Source: a virus. From it: a stretch of 40,771 bases of DNA. Positions 1 to 8,507 of the stretch are shown here, one piece after another. The stretch is from positions 1-40,771 of the IMG/VR virus record IMGVR_UViG_3300045955_000313, one strand, 5' to 3'. The notes beneath the pieces are model-generated. The model was not told the origin of the DNA. It did no database searches and worked only from the letters and a program-made list of their open reading frames with translations. How positions within the stretch are numbered: position 1 is the stretch's first letter; each line of letters starts with the position of its first letter. A program made the position numbers and the translations under genes.

Positions 1-1242
1 ATCTTCGAGCATGAAGGCTGCACCTGGCGTGTTGTACGTGATGTTACTTTGCACCAGCCCCCAGTGGGCGTTGTGGACAGCAATGCCCCACTTGTGAAAA
101 TGGAAGCCGGAGGCGGCATTGTTCACCGCGTTGCCAATCAGCGTAAATTGCCAGCCATTGCTCTGTGGAGATGATGGGCCCATGAGATGGTGCATATGTA
201 GCGGATAGCGCCCGACTTGATTCGTGCCGATCTTGGTAATTGCTCCACTCGCGATGGTCGTACTATCGAGCGGACTCGTGGTTGTCCGTCCGAGGTCTTG
301 AAATTCAACGTACCGCACATCTACGTCTGCCCGACCGATAAAGAGCACGTGTCCGCGTGTGGCAGCGGGGTTTTCGGATTTGACGACGACATTGCGAGTG
401 ATATTCCCGATGTGCGGAAGTTTCTGGATGGTCCCAGCATTGTTGCGTGCGCCTTTGTGCGCATAAGTGAGGCCGGCGACGACGATTGACAGATTATCCC
501 CTGCAACAGAAGAGATAGTACGCTCTTCCCATTGTGGTGAGATTGGACCATGTGGTGGTATCCACTTATCAGTTGTATGGGCCTGTGTGTCAGGAATAAC
601 AACAGTATCGCCAGCTCCCCACCCTGACACCGCAGACCCGAATGTGACAGTCGTGGCGCTGACGGTGGTTTCTGCTCCAAAGCGCACAAAACTCGTCTTT
701 GTCGCTCCGACCATACGGACGGTGCCCCCAGTGGCAAGGATGCCCGTCCCAAACTGCTCTGGATCATACACACCCGAGGCGTCGTCCACGGTGTCAGGAG
801 CAGTGTTGCGAACGATAAGCGTCGCCGTATTGGAGGAACCAATCGGTGTCCCGGTTGTCCCAACGTTCATGGTCCCGCCAGTTTTTACCAGGATGGTATC
901 GAACGTGAGTTGTGTGTTCGCGTTCGTTGTCCAGGTCAGTGTCCCGCCAGTTTCCACACAGATATTCTTGGCCACGCCCGCCGAGGCATTCATGGTGACA
1001 GTATGAGCACTAACAATCTTCACGACATCTGAGGCCCCCGGTACGCCAGAGGGAGTCCAGGTGCCTGCGGTATTCCAGTTCCCTGTGCCAGCAGAGGTCT
1101 TCGTGGTGGCCTGGCAGAAGTCAGGGATGTACTCAACCCGGCTATGCTTCAAGTTGATCGTGATACAGTTGGTATCGCAATAGGCCGCCCATGTCTGGGC
1201 AGGGAGGAGGATGAGAGCAATGAATAACGCGAGACGCTTCAT
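1..1242 (-). CDS. G8-domain / parallel beta-helix tail spike, N-terminal part (continues at 40771)
   Basis: This is the N-terminal 414 codons of a protein that runs off base 1 exactly at a codon boundary and continues in frame from 40771 to the stop at 39584 (809 residues in total). The start ATG at 1242 overlaps the TAA of the upstream fibre gene (TAATG). Residues 1-19 form a Sec-type signal peptide (MKRLALFIALILLPAQTWA). A G8-like domain follows (GTWTPSGVPGASD), then beta-helix repeats and a YPLHMHHL motif like that of CEMIP/TMEM2 hyaluronan-binding proteins. In a phage late operon this suggests a receptor-binding or polysaccharide-degrading spike; that role is inferred. The signal peptide is odd for a virion protein, which normally assembles in the cytoplasm. 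Confidence 0.8.
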   Translation of the reverse strand, partial: MKRLALFIALILLPAQTWAAYCDTNCITINLKHSRVEYIPDFCQATTKTSAGTGNWNTAGTWTPSGVPGASDVVKIVSAHTVTMNASAGVAKNICVETGGTLTWTTNANTQLTFDTILVKTGGTMNVGTTGTPIGSSNTATLIVRNTAPDTVDDASGVYDPEQFGTGILATGGTVRMVGATKTSFVRFGAETTVSATTVTFGSAVSGWGAGDTVVIPDTQAHTTDKWIPPHGPISPQWEERTISSVAGDNLSIVVAGLTYAHKGARNNAGTIQKLPHIGNITRNVVVKSENPAATRGHVLFIGRADVDVRYVEFQDLGRTTTSPLDSTTIASGAITKIGTNQVGRYPLHMHHLMGPSSPQSNGWQFTLIGNAVNNAASGFHFHKWGIAVHNAHWGLVQSNITYNTPGAAFMLED

Positions 1243-4200
1243 TAGAATTTACTCCATGAATCTGTCAAATAGAGCAGTTTGATGTTGCGAAAGATGGGCA
1301 CGTTTGCCATAGTTGCATCTGTGGTGGTGTCATCGATTTGCATGCGCACGCAAACCTCGCATGCGTTTGTTGAGGTGCACGAGCCATTTGGTGTGATCGC
1401 TGCGCTTTGTACAGTCCACTGGTCATTTTGCGCAAAGCCCGAGTTGAAATTCACATCTGCCGCTACCGTAGATCCCCACGTGGAGTTGAGCGCAGCACTG
1501 TGTTCTCTTTGCGCAGCACTGATGTCCATTGCAAGATCTTGGTTGGTGAAGGTTGTATTGGAGTTCGCGCCTGTGATGACTGCATATACGCTACCCGTAG
1601 CCGCATAGCCCACGAGTGTAGTGCACCCTTCCGCGCGAGAGGTGTTTGCCACATCAGTGCAATTCAGTGCAGACCTCGGAGCAGAGCCATTCACCACCGC
1701 AAGTTCTTCTGCGCATGTGCTCCCTGCCGGACCTGAGGTGCTAGTCGCTCTGAGCTCAATGTCCGCCGTCTCATAGGCGTAGTATTGGCTGTTCTGGTAC
1801 TTGAACATGTTGCGACGAGAGGCATTATCAGGGTCAATACAGATCACATCGGCTGCCGCCTCACTGTCGAAAAAGCAAAACTGTCGGTTCACCGGAACCG
1901 CAAACTTCACATCCACTGGCGTGTCTGTGTCCAGCACGAATGTGCCCGCCGCAACGTAGAACCGTGCACAGAGACCTCCTGAGCCCTCGCAGAACTTCAC
2001 CGACTTCGTTGCGCTACTTGCATCATCAAATATCAAGCCATTGGTACCCATAGTGATGGTGGGTGACGCTCCACTGGCGTTGTAAGCCGCCTGGAGGGTA
2101 GTCGCGAGCGGGGTGTTGACATAGACAACCTCACTCCAGAGCGTCCCATTCCATCGTAGCACAAGCGTGTCGGGCACACGCGAGAGTTGATCTGAGGACA
2201 CCGTACGGGAAGAGACCCGCAATTCCAACCCTGTGCTATCATCGAGTTTGACCCCCTCGCCAAAGTCTGGATCGCCTGCCCCGAGTAAGACGCACTCCTG
2301 TCCCACGGTCGTGCCCGCGATAATTTGTGGGTTCGAGGTGAGGTCGACAAATTCACTTCCCGCGGTTGAGGACTTCACCGGGACAACGTGTTGTAGATTG
2401 CAGTTGATTTGTGAGCTCTCGCTCAGCGATTGCACGGTAGCGGTGTTCAGCAGCAGTTTGCGGACCGTGACATCGCGTGCGGTAAAATCTCCGGTGGAGT
2501 TGATGCGAATGGTTGGATTCGTCGCGGCTCCAGACGGATTGTCAATCGCGATGCCGTTACTTGACTGAAGACTCGCAATCGTGGTGACGCCGGCAGCCGT
2601 TCTGCGGAGGAGCCCATTACTGCCGGGGTCGCTGAGGTCACCGATTTTGATCCAGGTGTTGGTGGTCGTGCAGACATATAATTCCGACCCTCCACTGTCC
2701 GTGTCGTGATGCTGCTGTCCTTCCGTGCAGGTCGCTGGCAGCGATGTGCTGCGGGTAGCAGGCTTGCTACTGTCAGCAGCCCCCGCGTCAAGCGTGTCTC
2801 CGCTGGCAGCGGTCAAGGCGCTGACGTCGCCGCTGCTATCCGTCCACACGTCGGTGATGTCGCCACTGCCTGCCGCCCCTTGGACCACCCAGGTGTTGGT
2901 GGATTCGCACAGATACCAACGCGAGCCGCTCGTCGCGTCGGTGTCCATGTACATATCGCCGGTCGTGCAGGTGGCCGGCAACGTGGTGGAGTTGGGCACG
3001 CGCACGGTCTTACTGGTCAAGACGATGGTGGCAGGGAGAGAGGCGGTTGCGGTCGAGCCTTCGCCTGGGGTGTGGCTTACGGTGATTTCGTTTGCTGTGC
3101 CGGCCACATCAGCCACGTAGTTGCCGGTGGTATCGGTGGTCAGTGCCACGCTATCGGCCTGAATGGTGGCCGTTACGCCGGAGGTGACAACATCACCTGC
3201 GAGCGGGCCAAGCTGAAACGTGCCGCTGGCGTCAGGCAGTGTCCAGGTGCGGTCAGCCGTCAACGTGCCGGCCTCAATCATGCCTTCGATGGTGTCGGCG
3301 GTTGGTCCTTCAAAAAAGACGCCCGTCGCGCCAAAGTAGGCCGTGCCGCCAGCAAAGCCAGGGCTGTTGGCGAGTGTTGAGGCGGTGTTGAGATCGATCC
3401 AGTTGATCGAGGTGTCGGTAATCTCACTCGAGCCAATGGCGTTCGCGGCAATCGTTGTGGTAAATGTTCCTGTTCCTGTCCCTGTCACGTCGCCCTGCAG
3501 GGTAATAGTTTGGTCGCCAGTGTTGGTGCCACTCAAGCCGGTAACGGCAATGGTCATGGTGTCGGTGGTTTCGTTGCCGGTGATCGTGATGGGTGCGGTC
3601 GCTACCCAGTTGAGGGTATCGGTGGCGGTGTCCGCCACCGGATCAGTGCCAGCGGGTGCGTTCATTGTCGTGAAGGCATTGATGGCAATGGGGGTACAGG
3701 TACCGTCACCGAGCACGCCGGTGGTCGTGTTGCACGTGCCAGTGATACCAGTAAATGTCACCCACTCGGCAAAGGTGTTGATCTCTTCATCGCGGGTGAT
3801 CGCTGCGGCCAGCCACCCATCGTCGAGTGTGCCAGCCCCACCAGTTTTGGGAATGGCATTCGTGCTAGGGGTCGCCGTGGCGATCTCATCACTGCCCCCA
3901 TGCTGATGCGAGGTGGCATGCGCCGTGGGCGTGCGAGCATTCGAGAGCCGGGCATCGTTGCCTTGCACCACGACATTGGCCGCATTCTCGCCGTCCGTGG
4001 CAAGCTCAACCACGCCGGTGGCGGTCGTGGTGGCGGCAGTGACCGCGACCGTGAGCGTATCAGTGGTTGCATCGCCGGTGATCGTGATGGGTGCGGTCGC
4101 TACCCAGTTGAGGGTATCGGCGGTAGAGTCCGCAACCGGATCAGTGCCAGCGGGTGCGTTCTGGGTGGTGAAGGGGAGTGGATACTCGGTGACGATTTCA

Positions 4201-4616
4201 TTGATGGCGGTCTGGACGTTCGTGGCAGCGAGAGAGCCAGCAGGGGTGTTGGTGATCTCTGCTGCGATGTAATCGCCTGATGCGGCAGTGACAACGCCCG
4301 TGCGTCCCTCAAATGAGGTGACGCCAGAGGAAGATGCGCTTGAGGTCGTGACCCATTCGCCGGTTTGGTCACAGACGCCCGTATTCCCGCCGTCTTCAGG
4401 GGTTTTACAAATCCAGGTCGTGCCGTCATCCAGGTCTGTGCAGAGCTGGTGCAACGTGGCGGGCACGTTGGTGCGGCAGTCGGTGGCGTGGGTGAGTGGG
4501 GTGGCAGTGGCAGAGGTCGAAGGAACGTTAACAATCTGCGCGCGAGCAAGCGCGGGCAGAATCAGGAGGGACGCAAAAAAAAAACGCGGGAAATTCTCAT
4601 TGTTGGACGCCCTCAA
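1242..4616 (-). CDS. Large repetitive tail-fibre-like protein with signal peptide
   Basis: This 1124-residue Ser/Thr/Ala/Gly-rich protein has internal duplications. The segment NAPAGTDPVAD...NWVATAPITITG occurs twice, and modules of the type LPATC...TNTW occur twice. Low-complexity beta-rich repeats in the late operon, just before the G8 spike, suggest a fibre or adhesin. The open frame starts with TTG at 4616, but a better start is the ATG at 4600. That ATG forms an ATGA overlap with the upstream gene and would give a clean signal peptide (MRISRVFFFASLLILPALA). It is out of frame here because of a run of ten A (T on the coding strand) at 4575-4584; one more or two fewer bases would restore it. 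This may be a sequencing error or a slippage switch. Confidence 0.7.
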   Translation of the reverse strand: MRASNNENFPRFFFASLLILPALARAQIVNVPSTSATATPLTHATDCRTNVPATLHQLCTDLDDGTTWICKTPEDGGNTGVCDQTGEWVTTSSASSSGVTSFEGRTGVVTAASGDYIAAEITNTPAGSLAATNVQTAINEIVTEYPLPFTTQNAPAGTDPVADSTADTLNWVATAPITITGDATTDTLTVAVTAATTTATGVVELATDGENAANVVVQGNDARLSNARTPTAHATSHQHGGSDEIATATPSTNAIPKTGGAGTLDDGWLAAAITRDEEINTFAEWVTFTGITGTCNTTTGVLGDGTCTPIAINAFTTMNAPAGTDPVADTATDTLNWVATAPITITGNETTDTMTIAVTGLSGTNTGDQTITLQGDVTGTGTGTFTTTIAANAIGSSEITDTSINWIDLNTASTLANSPGFAGGTAYFGATGVFFEGPTADTIEGMIEAGTLTADRTWTLPDASGTFQLGPLAGDVVTSGVTATIQADSVALTTDTTGNYVADVAGTANEITVSHTPGEGSTATASLPATIVLTSKTVRVPNSTTLPATCTTGDMYMDTDATSGSRWYLCESTNTWVVQGAAGSGDITDVWTDSSGDVSALTAASGDTLDAGAADSSKPATRSTSLPATCTEGQQHHDTDSGGSELYVCTTTNTWIKIGDLSDPGSNGLLRRTAAGVTTIASLQSSNGIAIDNPSGAATNPTIRINSTGDFTARDVTVRKLLLNTATVQSLSESSQINCNLQHVVPVKSSTAGSEFVDLTSNPQIIAGTTVGQECVLLGAGDPDFGEGVKLDDSTGLELRVSSRTVSSDQLSRVPDTLVLRWNGTLWSEVVYVNTPLATTLQAAYNASGASPTITMGTNGLIFDDASSATKSVKFCEGSGGLCARFYVAAGTFVLDTDTPVDVKFAVPVNRQFCFFDSEAAADVICIDPDNASRRNMFKYQNSQYYAYETADIELRATSTSGPAGSTCAEELAVVNGSAPRSALNCTDVANTSRAEGCTTLVGYAATGSVYAVITGANSNTTFTNQDLAMDISAAQREHSAALNSTWGSTVAADVNFNSGFAQNDQWTVQSAAITPNGSCTSTNACEVCVRMQIDDTTTDATMANVPIFRNIKLLYLTDSWSKF
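3576..3662. repeat. 87-nt internal duplication in fibre gene, copy 1
   Basis: This 87-nt stretch is nearly identical to 4074-4160. Both encode the NAPAGTDPVAD...NWVATAPITITG module of the fibre, so the gene has grown by internal duplication. Confidence 0.8.
4074..4160. repeat. 87-nt internal duplication in fibre gene, copy 2
   Basis: Partner of the copy at 3576-3662. The two differ at only a few bases, mostly around 4121-4136. Confidence 0.8.
4575..4584 (-). repeat. Homopolymer A10 (T10 on coding strand) in fibre signal peptide
   Basis: Ten consecutive A on the plus strand lie within codons 5-9 of the fibre gene as counted from the ATG at 4600. With ten bases that ATG runs into a stop after 12 residues. 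With 11 or 8 bases it joins the long fibre frame. Confidence 0.9.
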
Positions 4617-5151
4617 GGTATGCGTTGATCGTGCCGGACGAATACGATGACACGCGGGCCTTTACCCATTTGCTGGGCATGGTCACGTTGATGATGCTGT
4701 CTGCTGAGACGGACGCGGCTTGTATCTCGTGGTCATTGTTGGCGGGTTTGGCCGGGGCGTTTGACACGTTCACGATCACTGTTGCGGTGGTAATGCCGCT
4801 CACGTGGATGGTGTAGGCATTAAAAGCTTCGACGGCGATCCAACTGCCGTCTCCGGTTGCTGCTGCGTCGGCAAGGAGCGTGGCACGCTCTACCCTGCGT
4901 CCGTGAATGGTGTTGAAGTTCTGCGCGTCGGCTGGGACTGCAGCGCCCAGCAGGAGGAGGAACAGCAGGACGCGGAGGATGGGCTGCTTATCCTGGTCAA
5001 GGGGCGGGTCTTGCGGGCGTTTTTGGAGCAAGCCGCCAAGCATGGCGAGTGCAGCGGTGAGCGCGTCTGGCCAATCCCCACCCACTGCGAGCCCTGCGGC
5101 GGCAGCCGTGGCGAGGTTGGCCACGAGTTTGAGCATGGTGACAAGTGACAT
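4597..5151 (-). CDS. Virion-associated protein with N-terminal membrane segment and internal signal-like segment
   Basis: This 184-residue protein belongs to no family I recognise. It looks composite. Residues 1-50 are an alanine-rich helical, possibly membrane-inserting segment (MLKLVANLATAAAAGLAVGG). A short charged linker (QKRPQDPPLDQDK) follows, then a second very hydrophobic stretch ending in AVPADAQ like a signal-peptide cleavage site, then a beta-rich domain of about 105 residues. I see no ATG, GTG or TTG that would start the second half alone. The stop overlaps the probable ATG of the fibre gene (ATGA). It may be a fusion of a holin-like peptide and a secreted tail component, but that is a guess. 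Confidence 0.65.
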   Translation of the reverse strand: MSLVTMLKLVANLATAAAAGLAVGGDWPDALTAALAMLGGLLQKRPQDPPLDQDKQPILRVLLFLLLLGAAVPADAQNFNTIHGRRVERATLLADAAATGDGSWIAVEAFNAYTIHVSGITTATVIVNVSNAPAKPANNDHEIQAASVSADSIINVTMPSKWVKARVSSYSSGTINAYLEGVQQ

Positions 5152-5159
5152 AGCGCCTC

Positions 5160-5369
5160 TTAGGTCAAGCTGATGCTGGTCGAGCCAATGGCGTGCGTGG
5201 CCTCATAGTCCGTGTCGGTCACGCCGCCGTCATCATCGAGTTTCGCCAGCACAAGGTTCAGATCCGTCTTCACTTCGTTGCCCAGTGTCGACGTGGCTTT
5301 GAGTTGGCGGATCAATTCGTTCTTGGTCGAGCGGGGCAGCGGTAGTCGATTGAGTTGTGATGCTCTCAT
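5160..5369 (-). CDS. Small hypothetical late protein (69 aa)
   Basis: I do not recognise this 69-residue protein. The first half is basic and helical (RSTKNELIRQLKATS); the second half is acidic (LDDDGGVTDTDYEATH). It starts with an ATGA overlap on the 207-residue gene upstream and stops 9 bases before the next start, so it is cotranslated within the late operon. Its size and position fit a small virion or chaperone component. Confidence 0.65.
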   Translation of the reverse strand: MRASQLNRLPLPRSTKNELIRQLKATSTLGNEVKTDLNLVLAKLDDDGGVTDTDYEATHAIGSTSISLT

Positions 5370-5989
5370 GCGGCCTCCTGTTCGTAGACCATGATGGAAA
5401 AACGTGGAGTTTTGCGATGAATGGGGAGGGAGGGCGTCATGTGTGGCTGGTCGGGGGAGCGCACGCCCAGATAGCGCCCGTTCTCAATGGGATACTCCCA
5501 TGTGTCAATGACTGCGTGTTGCAGGACTTCCAAGACTGCACGCGAGACGGTCGTGAGTTCTCCATACGGAACGGAAAACGCATTGCCGTTGACGCAGCCC
5601 GTGATGGGGCGGTTTTCGTTCGCGTGGGGCGCGATGTAGATTTTGACGAGTTCCTTGCCATTCACGGGACCACGGGGCGTCTCACGCTCAAGCGGTTCAC
5701 CCTGCGGGGTGACGAGCCCGTGGGGCTTGAGGGACTTCACGATGTCGGCAATGGCCGTGCTCTGCTGGAGGATCAGGTGTTCGAGCCGGTCCAGGCGGGC
5801 ATGGTCGCTGGCATCGTTTTCCTGGTCGAGGCGCTGTTCCTCGGCCTTCGCGTCCTGCGCTGCCTGTCGCTCGTCGTCTTCCACGGAGCCCGTGAGGTAC
5901 TCGCCGACGGGCTCTGGCATCTGTGCGAGTGCGTCTTCGGCGTGCTTCTGCGCTTCGTTGAGCAGTTCGGCTTCGGTTTTACGCGCCAT
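5366..5989 (-). CDS. Hypothetical late virion protein (207 aa)
   Basis: This 207-residue protein has an acidic, coiled-coil-prone N-terminal half (AEEQRLDQEND, ARLDRLEHLILQQSTAIADI) and a C-terminal globular part rich in beta-strand residues (KELVKIYIAPHANENRPITG). The start ATG at 5989 has a GGAG ribosome-binding site. The gene lies between the capsid and fibre genes, where head-decoration or connector proteins are common, but no family was recognised and the role is open. Confidence 0.7.
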   Translation of the reverse strand: MARKTEAELLNEAQKHAEDALAQMPEPVGEYLTGSVEDDERQAAQDAKAEEQRLDQENDASDHARLDRLEHLILQQSTAIADIVKSLKPHGLVTPQGEPLERETPRGPVNGKELVKIYIAPHANENRPITGCVNGNAFSVPYGELTTVSRAVLEVLQHAVIDTWEYPIENGRYLGVRSPDQPHMTPSLPIHRKTPRFSIMVYEQEAA

Positions 5990-6203
5990 GATGTCGAAAT
6001 CTCCGTGTGGTGGGGGTCGGAGGAGTTGGTTCGATCAGCGCCGCAATCCGCACATGCGAGTGCACGAGGAAAAGAAAATCTGCGGCATCGATCTCAAACG
6101 GCACACCCACGGGAAAGACTTTACGGTGGTCGTTAATGGACATGACGCGCGTTTCCCCTGGCGTGATGGTGGTATGCGGATCGGGGGAGATCAGTGCTTT
6201 CAT
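5979..6203 (-). CDS. Small hypothetical late protein (74 aa)
   Basis: A 74-residue protein with no recognised family. It overlaps the next gene's start by 11 bases and begins 7 bases after the stop of the 137-residue gene, so it is inside the late operon. The composition is mixed, with a hydrophobic centre (DAADFLFLVHSHVRIAALI) and a proline/threonine/arginine-rich tail. Confidence 0.6.
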   Translation of the reverse strand: MKALISPDPHTTITPGETRVMSINDHRKVFPVGVPFEIDAADFLFLVHSHVRIAALIEPTPPTPTTRRFRHHGA

Positions 6204-6209
6204 GGGTGC

Positions 6210-6623
6210 CTATCGATCGCCTTTGAATGCCAGGATCATGTTGCGTCCGCTGTTGGTCTGGTGGTCGGCGGGGATGCTGACACCAGGGGCGGTGATATGC
6301 CCTGCGCTGGCAAAGGTGCCGTCGCGGTCAATATGTTTGCCATCGGTGTTGGCGGTCTCGGTGCTGGCGATGGTATCGCCGCCTGCGTACTTGCTGATGC
6401 CGGAGGTGTCGCGGGTCACGACGCCAGTCGAGCCTGTGACCAGGAGACTCAGCGCAGCCGCCCATTGCGCGTGCTTGTCGTTGTTAAACCAGAGATACAG
6501 GTTCGGGTTGGTGCCGCCGTGGTTCTGAATGAACAGCACGGCATCAGGGACAAAGCCCAGTTCGGCGTGCACGATGGCGGCGGTCGAGGCGCTGATAAAT
6601 TCAATAGTGGCTATTTGTGACAT
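6210..6623 (-). CDS. Hypothetical head/virion protein downstream of capsid (137 aa)
   Basis: A 137-residue protein directly downstream of the major capsid gene, with an 18-base gap. It has no recognised domain. The central part is rich in Gly/Thr/Ser and looks beta-structured (VTGSTGVVTRDTSGISK); the start is hydrophobic. Its place right after the capsid gene fits a decoration or head-stabilising protein, by analogy only. Confidence 0.65.
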   Translation of the reverse strand: MSQIATIEFISASTAAIVHAELGFVPDAVLFIQNHGGTNPNLYLWFNNDKHAQWAAALSLLVTGSTGVVTRDTSGISKYAGGDTIASTETANTDGKHIDRDGTFASAGHITAPGVSIPADHQTNSGRNMILAFKGDR

Positions 6624-6641
6624 GGTGCGCTCACTTATGGG

Positions 6642-7649
6642 TTATGGGTTGGCATCGCCAACGGTCACCTCGCCTCGGGTCATAAAATTGTCGTTCAAAA
6701 TTTTACGTGCGCCGGTATGTTTCCAGCCACTCGTGGAGAGCTGGTTGAGGGGATCGGCCACGCCGGCAGAGCCCAAGGGCTTGATGATGTTCTCTAAAGA
6801 CATGCCTTCGAGCGGCACCGTGGCTATCGCTTCTTTGCCAAAGAGCAAGAGCGAGTAGACATCGGCGTTGCTGCTCGTGGATTTCACGTCGCCTGACGCG
6901 GCGCCGCCGCCGCCCAGCCAGGCTTTGGCTTGGGTCGTCTGGATCCAGCGCGTGTTCTTGTAGGCCCCGACTTCGCCGTCCATCACTTTGGACTCAGAGG
7001 CGTACTCTTCCACGCTGATCCAGCCGGGCATCTCCTGCATGGTGAAGATCACATTGACATGGGTGATGCCGATGTAGGCGGGCCGGATCGGGAAGGTGCT
7101 GACCTTGGTGGTCGCCGCGACCATCTCGGTAAACATGCTGGCGTTGTTGGCGTGCAGATAGCGAATCATCCGGTCGAGGAGCGTCGGATCGACTTTATGC
7201 GTGGTGGTGGTGAGGTTCGCACGGGCGGTCTGCCCGCCACCGTAAAAGACGGAGGTGCCGGCGGCGGCGACGTCGCGGAGCAGCGCGTCGAGCGTCTGTC
7301 CACTCTGCTCGCCTAAGAGGTCGTTGGCTTCATTCAGGAGGTCATTCTCAACCGTTGCGCGTCCAAAGTCGGTGAGGGTAACATAATCTCCCCATTGCTG
7401 GAGCGTGGCACTGATGTCCGTTTTGCTCATTTGCCGTCCCGTTGGCGGCGATCCCTCGGTGATGGCGGCCAGCGCGAGCGCGAGGGCCTCAAACCGGCGC
7501 ATGACAATAGTGTTGCCGTTGCGCTTGGCGAGGCTGCGCCGCTGGGCTACCTTTTGATACGCCAGGTAGGGCAACGCCCGCATTAAGAGTTTGCGGTCGA
7601 AATAACTGGCGACGGCGGGCGGGATCGTGACACTGGTGGTGACTGCCAT
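6642..7649 (-). CDS. Major capsid protein, N4-gp56 family
   Basis: A 335-residue protein forming the phage head shell. The N-terminal region (PPAVASYFDRKLLMRALPYL) and the central motif GNTIVMRRFEALALA followed by QWGDYVTLTDFG match the N4-gp56 / P22-coat-like HK97-fold capsid family as I know it. The length is typical. The start ATG at 7649 has a strong GGAGGAG site that overlaps the stop of the scaffold-like gene, so the two are coupled. This is one of the anchor genes identifying the window as a tailed phage. Confidence 0.85.
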   Translation of the reverse strand: MAVTTSVTIPPAVASYFDRKLLMRALPYLAYQKVAQRRSLAKRNGNTIVMRRFEALALALAAITEGSPPTGRQMSKTDISATLQQWGDYVTLTDFGRATVENDLLNEANDLLGEQSGQTLDALLRDVAAAGTSVFYGGGQTARANLTTTTHKVDPTLLDRMIRYLHANNASMFTEMVAATTKVSTFPIRPAYIGITHVNVIFTMQEMPGWISVEEYASESKVMDGEVGAYKNTRWIQTTQAKAWLGGGGAASGDVKSTSSNADVYSLLLFGKEAIATVPLEGMSLENIIKPLGSAGVADPLNQLSTSGWKHTGARKILNDNFMTRGEVTVGDANP

Positions 7650-7652
7650 AGC

Positions 7653-8426
7653 TTAACTCCTCCGATTGACTTCCGCGCGGAAGTCGTCTTCCGACATATT
7701 CCAGACATCCTGGGCCGTGCGGGGCTGTTGCGCGGTCTGTCGTCCGCCGGCGCCCTGCACGACTTTCAGGGCGGCACCTTTGGTGGCGTTCTGGATGGCT
7801 TTGGTGACATCCTTTGCGCCCTCGGTGCGAGCACCGATCGCGTTACGAATGGCGCGGATGGTCTGCACGAGATTGCCGTTGCTCTTGGCGTGCACTTCGT
7901 GCAGCAGGCCCAGCATGTAGCGATCTTCTGGGCCGAGCATCTGGAGAAAGGGAGCAATCTCTGGGTTCTGGCGGGTCAGTGGCGCAAGGTAGGTGTTGAC
8001 GACGGAATCGTAGTCGTTGCCCTTGCCGAGCGTGTGTTCGCTGTAGAGTCCACGGGCGCGTTGATCATCACTGGCACGCTGTAAGCCTTGCTCAATCCTC
8101 CAGTCGGAGTATTCGATCAGGTCTTTCTCGGTCCACTGCTGGCGTGGCTTGCTGAAAAATTCGGGGGCACGCGGTTGCTGTCGGAAGTTCGGGTCACTCA
8201 AGTTGCGCAGCGAGGACTCGAGCTCGCGGTTGCGGCGCTCTAACGCCTCAAAGCGGGCCGTGTAATCAGGAGGGGGGGAAGACGCTGGGGTAGGCGTCTC
8301 CCCCGATGGCGCTGGCTCGCTGACACTTGTGGATTCCTCTCCCGCGTTGAAATCGACGGGTTCCTCAGCCGTCTGCGGCTGTTCCTGCTCACCTGTATCA
8401 AATCCGCTCACTTCTTCCGCTTCCAT
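7653..8426 (-). CDS. Scaffolding-like protein upstream of capsid
   Basis: A 257-residue, highly charged protein with a disordered acidic N-terminus (about residues 1-55, rich in E, P, S and T), a predicted coiled coil (ARFEALERRNRELESSLRNL) and a helical C-terminal half. It lies immediately before the major capsid gene, the usual place of a scaffold in podoviruses. It is the first gene of the roughly 20.9-kb leftward late operon. Its AAGGGAA ribosome-binding site overlaps one copy of the TTTGATAC motif in the divergent promoter region. Assignment rests on composition and position, not on a recognised domain. Confidence 0.65.
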   Translation of the reverse strand: MEAEEVSGFDTGEQEQPQTAEEPVDFNAGEESTSVSEPAPSGETPTPASSPPPDYTARFEALERRNRELESSLRNLSDPNFRQQPRAPEFFSKPRQQWTEKDLIEYSDWRIEQGLQRASDDQRARGLYSEHTLGKGNDYDSVVNTYLAPLTRQNPEIAPFLQMLGPEDRYMLGLLHEVHAKSNGNLVQTIRAIRNAIGARTEGAKDVTKAIQNATKGAALKVVQGAGGRQTAQQPRTAQDVWNMSEDDFRAEVNRRS

Positions 8427-8435
8427 ACGTTCCCT

Positions 8436-8507
8436 TTTGATACAATTTAGTGTAGTACCGTATCAAATACGCTACGTTATAGATTCGGATATGTACCAAT
8501 TTGATAC
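8436..8507. promoter_or_regulatory. Divergent late control region with three TTTGATAC motifs
   Basis: Between the leftward (8426) and rightward (8491) late operons, TTTGATAC occurs at 8436-8443, inverted at 8460-8467 (GTATCAAA), and again direct at 8500-8507 just inside the small terminase gene. The first two form an inverted pair. The arrangement fits an operator or activator site controlling both late operons. A possible -10 for the rightward operon is TTATAG at 8477-8482, without a convincing -35. Confidence 0.45.

Noticed and set aside
2706-4280. Long plus-strand frames opposite the fibre gene
   Set aside because: They arise from the biased, repetitive codon use of the fibre on the other strand and have no recognisable domains.
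5643-6620. 325-residue plus-strand frame across several late genes
   Set aside because: It is antisense to three minus-strand genes that have ribosome-binding sites and tight operon spacing; its sequence is low-complexity shadow.
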